A DNA stretch of 64,000 bases from Paralvinella palmiformis (lineage: Eukaryota > Annelida > Polychaeta > Terebellida > Alvinellidae): positions 152,501-216,500 of the forward strand of contig JAODUP010000840.1 in the NCBI GenBank assembly GCA_025642065.1. The letters are read 5' to 3'. A model generated the notes under the pieces. It had not been told where the DNA came from. It worked only from the letters and a program-made list of their open reading frames with translations, and searched no databases. The first letter of the stretch is position 1. Each line of letters opens with the position of its first letter. The position numbers and the translations under genes are program-made. Below are positions 25,815-37,200 of this stretch, one piece after another.

Positions 25815-26437
25815 ATGAACTGAAGACAGTGTGAAATTATCACATTTTAGCAACTTTCTTGTTCAGAATTCTATTTGAACTCGTCTTGTGTGCGTTCGCA
25901 AAACGTACTTAGATTAATCATTTAGAATTCTTTCCCCGGCAACACATTTTCCATTATTAAAATGTTTTATATCGAAATTTCAGAAATGTTACTACACACA
26001 AAATAATTACGCGCTCGTATTCGAATTCCCAGCTTCCCCACACAATTTCTTTCAGGCGTGTCTTCCCAGGAAATATTAATCGTAGACAATTTACCTACGA
26101 CGAAGATGCCCAAATCTATATCTTTATTTTCCCCAAAGGATATTGACTGTATAGCTCAGCGAGAGCACTGTGTTTGTAAGAGGAGCAATGGTAAAGGATA
26201 CTTGACATGAAAACGGAGGAGGGATGTATATGTAATTGGCAGATCAACGATTGTCATACACTCAAGGCGACAGCGTAGAATAAGTTCAACGAGAAGAGTT
26301 AACGATCAAATGGGATTTAGTGACATACCGCCTTAAGGCCCATTTGTTGTAAACGCATTTTAGTCACATCTCGTGACATAAAGCACGATACATACGGTGA
26401 CAATAATATTGTAAATCGCCAATCCATAGGGATGATT
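25110..26437. other. Anonymous region with ATCGATTAC repeats and an AG tract
   Basis: 25150-25250 repeats the TAATCGATTAC motif seen at 21.6 kb. (AT)n(AG)n at about 25732-25812 includes one AGGGGGAG break. The rest shows nothing recognised. Confidence 0.55.
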
Positions 26438-26623
26438 GAGATGATTTATGTTTTACGGCCACTTTTGTGTACCTCTTAGGCTAAATGGGGCGAGAGACCT
26501 CCAAATGTAATAAAACGAGTCGAAGATGAAACACCCTCTAGATATGCTCACGCCGAGATTCGAACTCGGGTGGTAGTGATCTGTGGTCCGACGCGCTACC
26601 ACCTAGACCACGGAGGCGCCCCG
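26438..26623 (-). repeat. SINE-A, full length
   Basis: Minus-strand copy with an intact head (GGCGCCTCCGTGGTCTA at the 26.6 kb end), B box GTTCGAATC and 3' block. Confidence 0.88.
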
Positions 26624-26949
26624 CGATTCGATAGCAGTGTCTTATTTCCAACGTACTGTACTTACCTTGACGAGAAATACCCGACTTATTACCTACTTAT
26701 TACCTACTTATTATCTACGAGAACCGCACTCTGACGTCGGTGTACTGAAGTGATCCCTGGGTGACCGCCAGTTGTCTTCTTCAGCCTATCAAAAGACAAC
26801 CGAGACAGGTGGTAGTTTATTGACTCGTTGATTGATTGATTTATATCAACATCGCATCTGTAAAGAGGATGCACTTACATCAGACACACCTCAACAGTGT
26901 ACGTTAAAATTAAACAATGTGTAAAAGACAACTTATCTGTGTAAAAATG

Positions 26950-26987
<38 letters not shown>

Positions 26988-27020
26988 TGTTGTTGTTGTT
27001 GTTGTTGTTGTACAACTTCA
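26623..27020. repeat. ATT and GTT triplet tracts
   Basis: (TAT)n at 26951-26987 runs directly into (TGT)n at 26988-27011. TACTTATTACC units occur at 26690-26715. Confidence 0.8.
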
Positions 27021-27424
27021 TAAAATATCAAAGCCGTCTGATCAATAATATTATCAATAACAACAGATCGTTGTTCAGGAATCGTTATATTTATTTATTT
27101 TAATTCTGGATGATAAATGTGAAAGAAGTTGTCTTAAGATGTAGGTCAGTGAGACTGTTGTCTTAAAATATAGGTCAATGGGACTCTTGTCGTGAGATGG
27201 GATCGTGTCCGTTTAGAGAGTACACTTCCCACTGATACATCAATTGATTGTAAGGTTTTATCATACTAGCATCTGCTCGAATTGAGAATTTTCCCATTGT
27301 GGTAAGAGTTGTGTAAATTCTTCCATTTTTGTTTGAAATCTCCGGGCTTATATTAGATAATACTCTAGATATGGGGAAGCGGGAGTCCTGCTATTCTCTA
27401 ATAAGAAATATATGAATATTCGTA

Positions 27425-27860
27425 GGTACATAAATGATGAGACACGCAAGACTTATTTCTCGACTGGACTATGGCAACGCATTGCTATACAATAACCCCC
27501 CCCCCCTCCCCCCCGTATCTCTATAATAAACCATCTACAGCGAACTGTGCTGCACATCTATTGATACGCACTCGCAAAAGAAACTTATAACACCGGCTTT
27601 GTTCCGGCTGCGCTGGATTTCTCTACGTTTCGTATCACTGTACAATATATCCTGTTTCGCACAGTCAAAATACCGGCTGGAACAGTATCACTGTATCTAA
27701 ACGATCTGTTCCAAAAGTATAAACCGATGAAAAGTCCCCGATATGAGTCTCGTTCACTTTTGACGGTAACAAAAGCCCTTACATACATTATTACATACAT
27801 AATCAGTAAAAAGGCACGTTTCGTCATTTCTACATCGCGATTATATAAACAAATTATCGA
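27425..27860 (+). mobile_element. LINE 3' coding fragment, plus strand
   Basis: Reads HARLISRLDYGNALLYN, then after a C-rich run NHLQRT, and further LRWISLR, IPAGTVSLYLNDLFQKYKP and RYESRSLLTV. This is the conserved C-terminal part of CR1/L2 reverse transcriptases, with at least two frame breaks. The poly-C run at 27497-27517 lies in the middle. Confidence 0.75.
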
Positions 27861-27992
27861 AATAAGATGGGATCACTGCTGAATCTTTGTAACCATGATA
27901 GGTAATAATATCACGACTTTAATGACTGTATTTCTTTCAGTTAAAAAAAATACAGTCATATCTCGATTAACCGGAATTTTAGACAACCGGAC

Positions 27993-28450
27993 AACATAGA
28001 TGGCCTAGTGGGTAAGAGCGTGGTACTTTCTTACTCGTGGTTATGTTGTGTGGGAGGTCGGAGGTTCGAATCCCGGCCGTGGCAATATAGTAATGGGAGA
28101 TTTTCATTCAACCAGGCGGAGTGGCCTCCTGGTTTAGTTGGTAGCGCGTTGGCCCACAGGTCAATACCACCCGAGTTCGAATCTCGGCGTGGACTTATCT
28201 GAAGGGTGTTTCATCTTTGACTTCGTTTCATTACCTTTGGAGGTCGTTCGGCCCATTTAGCCTACCATGTGCACAAAAGTGGCCGTAAAACATCAATTAT
28301 CATTCGCCATGCAACTGGTCTATTGTAAATTCTAAGTTTATTTAGGATTAGTGCCCGTGGTACAGCTGTAAATTACAGACCATATACCTCTCCCTCATTT
28401 GAGGTAGCTAAGCCACGTTAAATAACTGCCGTTTCGGCCATTATTATTAT
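27993..28450 (+). repeat. SINE-B split by a SINE-A
   Basis: The head (ATGGCCTAGTGGGTAAGAGC; GGAGGTTCGAATCCCGGCC) lies at 27993-28108. The body resumes at about 28306 (GTCTATTGTAAATTCTAAGT, AAATTACAGACCATATACCT). The gap is exactly filled by the SINE-A at 28115-28305, so SINE-A inserted after SINE-B. Confidence 0.87.
28115..28305 (+). repeat. SINE-A, inserted into a SINE-B
   Basis: Contains GTTCGAATCTCGGCGTGG and the usual 3' blocks. The flanks are the two halves of a SINE-B. TCATTC occurs just before (28103-28108) and just after (28301-28306), consistent with a short target duplication. Confidence 0.85.
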
Positions 28451-28696
28451 AAAGATATCAGTAAAATATTTCCATAAGTATGTCGAGAAAAAATATTTTG
28501 AGAAGCATGTTCTGTTTTAATTATTAACAATAAACTGTTTGTTTTTTAACAACTTTTAATTATATTAAGTCATTATATAATTCTGCTCTGAAAATTAACA
28601 GTCGTCGATTTTACCCCCCAAGATACGTCTACGTTTTCTTCATTTCCATATATTTGATCCCCCAAACGCTAATCCGCCACGAATACTGATTAATTC

Positions 28697-29191
28697 TTAT
28701 CTAAAACGTTGTTTGACACTCCCCGCCGGATGCCAGTAGACGAAAGTAGACGCCGCCAGCAACGGAAATGCGATCAGAAATCCCCAAAACGGCGTCCATC
28801 GGTCAAAAGATACAAATAATAATTTCATACAATGCGCCATCTTTCCAAACCTTGTACGAGCGATCGCTCCTGAACGGTGGCAGATATCCGATTTCAACAT
28901 CTGATAATAACAATTATCATTTTAAGGATCGTTTTATTTTTCTCATCAGTTTTTTCTTTTGGGTTTTAATCTATCTCCTATTTTAATGCTTTTCATGTAG
29001 AATGGCATCTCTAATGGCGTACTTTGTGACCGGGTTGTATTACCGGCGACGTAATAAAAAACCGGCTCGATCTTGTTTCCTTTCGCGAAATACAGGCTGC
29101 ATGTTAAAACGATAACGGGAAAAATACAGTAGTCAGAAATTAGACAGTAGATGCGCTTTTTATAACCAAGCAAAGGCATTTTACCTGCCAT
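28697..29191 (-). other. Two minus-strand open frames divergent from ERGIC1, uncertain
   Basis: 29191-28946 encodes 81 residues starting MAGKMPLLGYKKRIYCLISD with a hydrophobic stretch (CIFPVIVLTCSLYF). 28900-28697 contains an internal ATG (aaagATGGCG) followed by MAHCMKLLFVSFDRWTPFWG and a further hydrophobic run. The first ATG is 375 bp from the ERGIC1 ATG on the other strand, so a shared bidirectional promoter is possible. No homologue recognised; could be chance. Confidence 0.2.
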
Positions 29192-29439
29192 GTGAATGTC
29201 TTTTTCGATAAATGAACGTTATGATTATTGTTAGGTCGAAATAGGTTCATGAGTTCGTCATAACGTTAACACAGTGGTCTCAAATCGCCACAACACGGTA
29301 ACAACTTCCTTTCACGCAATAATACGCAATCATTAATAACCAGTATTCTAATATTTTCGATATATATTTTATGTATAAAATTAAAATTGTAAAAATAGAT
29401 AAGTTTTGACGATTGTTTAGTTTACACAGTCTAGCAGAC

Positions 29440-29565
29440 GAAAAGGTGATTCTCGGAAAACGCATGCGCAGTAGCCACTTCCTTGCGAACTGTCAACATC
29501 TTGTTTTGGAAGCGGCAGATTGTTTGATGTTTTTAAGTCCTTTTTCGAGTTTTTAGCCGGTTACA
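29440..29565 (+). promoter_or_regulatory. Probable ERGIC1 promoter and 5' UTR
   Basis: The 125 bp before the start codon has a palindromic NRF1-like site (CGCATGCGCA, 29461-29470), an ETS-like ACTTCC (29478-29483) and a CATCTTG (29497-29503), which is an inverted YY1-like core. CpGs are more frequent here than in the surroundings. No TATA box is seen. This fits a housekeeping promoter, which suits a secretory-pathway gene. The transcription start itself cannot be placed. Confidence 0.5.
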
Positions 29566-29585
29566 ATGCAGTTCGACATCAGAAG
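29566..29585 (+). CDS. ERGIC1: ERGIC1 coding exon 1
   Basis: Codes MQFDIR plus two bases of Arg7, then a gtataa donor. The ATG was chosen because it gives the N terminus expected for the family (human begins MPFDFRRFDIYRKV) and its frame runs straight into exon 2. The exon is only 20 coding bases, so automated predictors may miss it. Confidence 0.9.
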
Positions 29586-31233
29586 GTATAAATGTGGTTA
29601 TTTTCATGCGAAATAATTTGGTATAAATTAATTGATATTAATAAATGTGTGGGTTTTAAGCCATAAAACTTTATAAACTTGGTCCCCGTGTCTACGTGGA
29701 AGGTCCCAAATTGAAATTGGGGTTATCATTCATATGAACTAAACTCTACATCTGTTCACCTCGGTTGAATTCCCTCTCGATATAAAAAGACTATTTGCCC
29801 TTTATTGTTATTCGCTCCTAATAAAAGGGACTATTCGCCCTTTTTGTGTTATACAATGCAATTATATAATAATATTACTAGCAACTGAGCTAGTTGACTT
29901 GCTCAACCAACAGGTCAGCTTAGTTGTCTGAATTGATTGCCGACGAATACTTGAAGCGAGTGTAACCCGTACAATATAAAATTAGCAGACAAAGATCTTT
30001 GCATTGTGGAATATGAAAAAAGTGGATGGAAAGGAACTGCACTATTCTTCTAGTTCTGTAATATAGAGCTAGACTAGAAAAGTAGATTGGTCACATAGTC
30101 AGAATTCACACATTTGTATAAAGCTTGTAAATTCTTTCAGGCTAACAATATGTGGTTCCCTTTCATTGTTTTATGCTCATATTTTCTCACAATGTTTTTT
30201 TTTAAATTCACATTTTAGTTTTTAAGAACTCTAGGCCTATACTCTGCAAGTTCAGTAATCTCTTCACGATACCCATTATATAACACCTATTATCAACCAA
30301 AACACTTCATAATTCTTAATGGTTGTGGCCTCTCAACTGCAAGGTATTTGGTTCAGGTTCCTTAGAAATGAATACAAACTTGGTTATGAATATATAGGAC
30401 AAACAATATGAAAACCCCACTACTTAATAATTAATCAACTTGCAAACAATTTTTTTCTAGAAGACAGGCATTAAAATATTATGTTTGGGAATAATTTCAT
30501 TTTGAATGCCATTGATCAGAATGTGTTGATTTACATCCCACATTTGTGAACATGGCAAACTAAATGGGCTGAGTGACCTCCAAAATTAATAAAGCACATT
30601 GAGACACCCTTCACAAATAGTTGAGCCCAGATGTTTGCAATCTATGATAGACCAAACTACTAGTTAGGCCATGGAAATATCCCTGCCAAGTGTGCTGTTT
30701 ATGCATTTTTCCAGTCAAAGTAAAATTCATGCATGCACTTACTCAGATAAATATGATTCAGCAATGTAACAAAATCAAAGTAATAATTTTCACATGGAAA
30801 TATCCCTAATATCTGATTGGAATTCAGAGTTAATAGTCTAATAGCTAAATTTACAGTAAAAATCTTACCCAAATATTTATTAATCTGACATTAAAAACCT
30901 ATTATCAGATCAGTTTTAATCATGGTACATGTAATAAGATAGATGCAAACATTCTTTGCTACATATCAGCAAAAACAAATATTCCAATCATAGTGTGTTT
31001 GCTATTATTTGCCATGGGTATTGGTGATTAAAGTATTGTGCTGTGGACCTGCAGGCTGTGGATATAAATTTGACTCATAACTGTGATTGTGAGATTTCCT
31101 CAGACAGTCGACCACATGTCCCAGGTGTGATCAAGTCAACCATGGGTATCGAAATGTGGCATAGGTCAAAATTATAAGTGCGGTTAAAATCCCTAAAATA
31201 TTTGGCACAGTACTTGTCAAATTAAGCAGCCAA

Positions 31234-31265
<32 letters not shown>

Positions 31266-34200
31266 ATATATATATATCAGCTAAACCACATATTAAACAT
31301 TAGACCATATTAAACAATTTTCATGTTTATATGCCAAAAAACTAGTCAAATAAATAACTCGGACCAAGTAGATAGTATGTTTTATGTGTGAGGAGTAGGC
31401 CTATATATAGTTCCCAAGTGTTATATTCTGGACAGTAATAATCATTTTCATTTATGTAATAAAATTACTCTCGCCACATTGAAAATAAAGAAAATATTTA
31501 CGTTCAGGTTTTCCTAAGAATTTATTTTAATCAGTGTAGACCCATTGCATGATGACGTCAAAAACCAAAACAAACCAGGCACGCTTTGCATTGTGGGATT
31601 TATAGGGGGTTCGCTGAGCATTAATACCCTGATAATCCTGCCATTTTAACCTTAAACGTCAATGTTCCGGATCTGTTATAATCATGCCAAAAACTAACTC
31701 CTAAACATTGGGCAGTTACGGGTGTTTATAGATGTGAACACAGTTCAGTTTCCCAGCACTCCCATACAGACGTGGAATCAATTCCATTTGGTCAGTTCCA
31801 CATCAAATGTATCAATTCCAACTCCTGTTTTTACCTACTGCTTTTTACCATGAGTACCTACTCCAAGTAGTTTATATTCCAAGCAGGATTGTCATGGAAG
31901 AAATATTTCTGAATAAAAAAATTAAATGGTAAATTAATTTCTGGTTTAAATTTTTGGTGGGAAATTTCAATTCAAAATTTATCAATTCCATATTTTTTAA
32001 AATAATAAATTCCAGAATTGAATTGACCCCATGTCTACTCCAATGTTGAACCACTTTGAACTAGATTTTACCCTTGTCATTATATACTCCTGCTGATTCG
32101 TATTTTAAATGTCGGAGGTACTGTATATGAGCTTTGTCGCTCTTCTCTGAACTTTTCCCATCTCTACACTGTCCATCTTGAAACGTGGTAACCATATGAC
32201 GTTCTCATACTCAAAGTGGGCCCTGACCAGTTTGTTGAATAGCCTGGGGACGGTTATTAGAACTTCATTTAGTCAGTAGAGTACAAGTTACATCACACCT
32301 GAACAGGCTGATCAATGGACTACTATCACACTATCCCAGTGGCTGGGAGAATGTCACCATTCATGGCAATACACGTTATAAAACAGGGTATTTTCATCAA
32401 ATATCGCTCATGCATCGGTAACTAATATCTGATACATACATGGTACCTAGATTTGAAAACTGGGATAACTTGGAAGTACCATTATAACAAAATGAATTCC
32501 CATTCCCCTTAAAACAATTTGTAATCAACTTTTATTGTAATTTGTTGTTTATGATTATTCCATTTATTTTTATTGATTAAATAATTTTTTTAATATTATT
32601 TAAAATCAATTGTTTCTTAAGCTAAATAATTATTTATATATATACATATATATAATTAAATTGCAATTATATTTCAACACCATGTAGTTTAACAAGTCAT
32701 ACTGATCAGTGACAATTCTTCCAAATCTATGGTTGGGATGATCTTGGGAGATCAACACAAGAGAAGGTGTCAAGTGAAGCCACGCTGCTTCAATGTGGTA
32801 AATTGGATGTATTTAGGGATGATCTGACATCTGAAGTGACCTCTTTTCTATACATTTAGGGTATCGTTGGGTTGGTGTTAAGTATTTGGTGTTTAGCCAG
32901 GATGGACATATAAGGTGAAATTATTCATTATTGATAGTTATCTCATGATGAATACATGCCAGAAACAAAACCTAACTGTGCAACTTTGAGATAAGAGTTT
33001 TGTGTATTTTATCCATATACGATGATAATACGTGTCTGCTTCACAATGTCTGGCAGAAAACAAGTTTGTGTGGTGGTTATACTTTGATAAGATTAAAGTT
33101 GTGGGGAAAGCAATGTGTAAGAAATGTAGGAATTTGTCACTAGTAATAGTATTTGTTTTAAATCGCTCTAAATAAATAAAATCTGATTAAATTTGTATTG
33201 ATCTATTGCTTTTATTATTTTATTTAAATCACGATTTTTTTCCCAACCCTGATTGTTACACTGGTAAATGTCACACAAATAACATCACTGTGGTAACCAT
33301 CTGACAATACTGACTCTCCATATAGACATGATCGGATGACTATTCATTTTGACCGTTGAACCTCGTAACCTAATCTGACACATGATTGGCTCTCTTTCCC
33401 CACAGGCTAGACATTTATCGTAAAGTACCGAAGGATCTCACCCAACCAACCATCACTGGAGCCTGTATATCAATACTTAGCTGTATCTTTATGGTGTTTC
33501 TCTTCTACTCTGAGCTTGTCTCATTTATAACAACAGAAATGTAAGTATATATATAATATATATATATTAGTGAGTTTATATGATATATCTCAATGATTGT
33601 TGTGATGGCGTACTGTTGTGTAACATTTTCATTCCGACACATGTCACAGTATCAGCCTGTATCAGAGTCTTAGTCGGACATTCAGTTTGTGCAAACAAAA
33701 CAAAGAGTCGGCTCAACTGCATTGCTAAAGAAAACTGGCTGGTTAAGCTTTTAAAAGGAAATTGTATAATTAATTGCCGTTTATGATAATCGAATTTAAT
33801 TTTTGTGACAATCGGCTAATATTCAGAGTTTTCACGCATTCTGGAAAACCTGGAAAATAACAAATTCATTTTCTAGGCTTGAACATTTTCTTGAATTCAG
33901 GAAATGTTGTGGAAAAAAATACTGCCTACAAAAAATCTACTTAGAACAAAAAAGCCTGCAAATAAATAATATGCATATAGAAGAAAACTTTTATAAAGAT
34001 ATATATATATCTTGCATATCTACATTGTATATCCCTATACTAGGTTTCTTTGAACATACCGGTAGTTCTGAAATACTGAGGTCAGATTTCTGTAACTGTT
34101 TTGTGGTCCTACTTTTCATAACTGCAGTAAAATTAACATAATAAGGTCCCCAATATAAATTTAAAGCTTTTGTGTGATCCAATTAGGAATGAGGACCACT

Positions 34201-37200
34201 TAAATGAACCAAATAATGGGACCACATTGTTATTTGAATAGTCTTGTGTTAACAAAGAAATTAATATATTTGTGTACCATTTAGTTAGTTAATAATAAAA
34301 GTAATCTCCAATACTTTAAACAAAATTTAAAGGGACTGACCACTAAAAGCCATGGTATCCCATGTTTGTTAAAATTTAAATAAAAGTGGGTGTACCATAA
34401 CAAATGTAAATAATCGAGCATACATTGAATAGATGTGCTCTGTTTTTTCACACCTATCTAATTTAGTACTCTTAATTTTGTCCTGGTAATATTCTTGAAA
34501 ATAATATTTCTTTGGCTGTGGGAACCCTGATATTGCTTGATAGTTGCCTGTAATTTAAGCTAAACGTGGTGTTTACATAACATAGATGGATATTGTATTA
34601 TTACTGAGCTTTCAGAAATGAACAAAAATAGTCATACCATTGACCTGAAAGAAAACTGGACCGAGCACCCAATGGTGTTTGGTTGGGCCTCAATGACCAA
34701 ACAGCGCTAACTTCCGTTCAGGGCAAAAAACACTGTTGAAGCAGCTGTGCTTTGGGCTTTTAAACCTACGAATACGGACATTTATTATGATGTGTGCATT
34801 ATAATTTTGTGTGTGCAGAGAATCTGTATTATTCCTCTCCTATTATATGCCATGAAATATGTAAATGTCATTTTATGCAAGTCCGTATATCTAATTTAGT
34901 TGCGATCAAACACCAGAGATAGGCCTCGGGTTGTCGAATAGGCTAAATATAATGATAGTTAAACCAAAAAATACAACGGTTTAACAGCTATTTTAAATGT
35001 GTTCCTTATACTTACCGGAAGTTGGGACCTGTTTGCCATAAAATCGGCACCCATGTTCGGTCTAGTCTTCTTTCAGCTCACTGTGTCATGCAATATAACA
35101 CGGCACTCCAGTCTTCTTTTTGTGAGATTTTGCGACTAAAAGACCGTAATAGTCATTTTGGGCCATTATAATAATATAAGTAAAAAGCTTATATATCTTT
35201 CAAATTATTAATAACAATAATAATAATTTTGTCATTTAATAAAGCACTTTGCTGCACCATTGAGAGGTACTGTACAGTAAAATCTCGGTGGGTATACCGA
35301 AAGTGTATTTAGACATTTTGATGGGCCGCTGGATACTATTTTGCCACACATAATCTCTGTAATGTACTATGTATTGAAATAAGGTGACTGGCATTCGACA
35401 AGTGATTTACCGTGAAATGATACCATGAGAGTTGGTGTTAATTTCCAGTGATAATATAAAACAGTCAATATCTTATAATCCAATCTCTCCTAATACAGTT
35501 ACTGTTAGACATCTGCTCCGGCGTCGCATCAGTATTAGGTTTTTACAAAAGAAATGAGTCCATCTACAGCTGTTGGTTATTATACGACACCTGGCTGGCC
35601 GCAATCGTGGGGCATTTAATTCAATCTTGGTTTTGATATCAAACAATTTTTCTACAGCACATAATGTTGTTCTCTTTATTGATTCTAACTCAAACAGATT
35701 GCGTATCTTTTGTTGACATTTCAACGCAATGTCATTAATGTAGGATGTATTGATTCCTCATACAATTTTCCTTCGTACTCGCGCGTAACTTCATTTGGGC
35801 GATAGTGTGTTCGGTAAACTTTAACATCTGCTTACATACATTTCTGATGTTTGAGCTGTCCTGGTTAAAATATATAACTTCGTTAAAGATTGCTTTCTCT
35901 GATATACAAATGATACATTGACAGTAGAAAGTTGCGAGTTTTATTACTGTTTTGAACAAAGAAAAAGGCCAATTTTGTGTCACAACTAAACTTGCCACAC
36001 GATCATTCTGTCTGTTCGGTGTATAATAAAAATTTTACATCATATGACCATATATTTTAGTGGAATAAACTTCAAACAGGAAAAAATCCATGAAGCATCG
36101 CATGGTAAGAGTAGACAGTTAATTACTTAATGTTAATTAGCCAATAAGAAAATAACCCCTAAAATAAATAAAATAGCTTTTGGTGCTTTTATGAAAGTTC
36201 ATTTCTGATACTGACAAAAAAAATTGTAATAAATGATGATTTAGTACTCTAATTAGCCTTTGAGTAACTTAGCCATTTGAGTAATTTTCTTTAATGCGAC
36301 CTTAAATATGATTTACCTTATCCAAAGTATCATTTATGCATACCCCGGCGCAAAAACAATAATAAGAAACCTTTCGATCGGGGTTTGTAAAGGGTTTTTC
36401 TCACCGAAACCCTTGGATTCAAGTAACACTTACACCTGTGTTTGCAAATTGTTTTCATGAGGAGTCACTGCTCAGCCGCACGTCCCATATCGGACCAGTT
36501 CCAGGGCTAAACAAATAAACAAAACTGTTTAACACGATCCATTATGAAAATAGGTCCCATTATTCAGCCGACATCCGACACTATACGTTGTCTATTCCCT
36601 CTTCACCTATTTTTTCAGCAAAATATTGGTGTTGAATGCACCAAATACTCCAATTTTCTCAACTTTTCAGGGGAGATACCCTAACCCATCCCTTCCAATG
36701 AAGAAGGGCCACTACTGTGTTACTGTGATTACCACTACCCCACGTCCAGCCCTTCAACAAACCCCCCACCTCCCCTCCCCTCGCTGTATTTTTACAGGCC
36801 AACACAGGTGAGCTGCTGCCTACTTTTTGTAAGGGGCAGTCTACTCTATTCCCTACTGAACAGGCTGCACTCATGAAAATAGTTCCTGGTATTGTCACAT
36901 GTGAGCTGAGAAATTAATCTCTGAATTATCTCGTAGGTGAAAACACAACAAATTATTTAGTTTTTTTGATCAAACTTGATGTTAAACTGTGACTCCAAAG
37001 TCGAGTACTATTTAGGATATCAGTGATTTTGTTAGAAACCAGGAACCCCTACTCTCAACTTTCGTTTCCAATGCCAATGAGATGCTGCTTTGTGCCATTG
37101 TTGGCCCTTTAGACCTACCAATATCTGACCCTGGTATTTTTTGTTAGGCCCCCCTCCTACTTTATTTCTTAACAAAACCACTGGATGTTATAACTCACTT

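Larger units (their letters stand above)
29586..33405 (+). other. ERGIC1 intron 1
   Basis: 3.8 kb, from gtataa to cccacag. It holds decayed SINE relics at 30525-30671 and 31011-31150, a TA tract at 31231-31276, a solo long inverted-repeat copy from 31547, an AATTCC-rich repeat at 31772-32030 and a LINE fragment at 32085-32235. No further exon was seen. Confidence 0.85.

Noticed and set aside
36664..36720. U1 snRNA-like start (CAGGGGAGATACC)
   Set aside because: Only 13 bases agree with U1 as I recall it; the sequence after it does not follow and no Sm site is seen.
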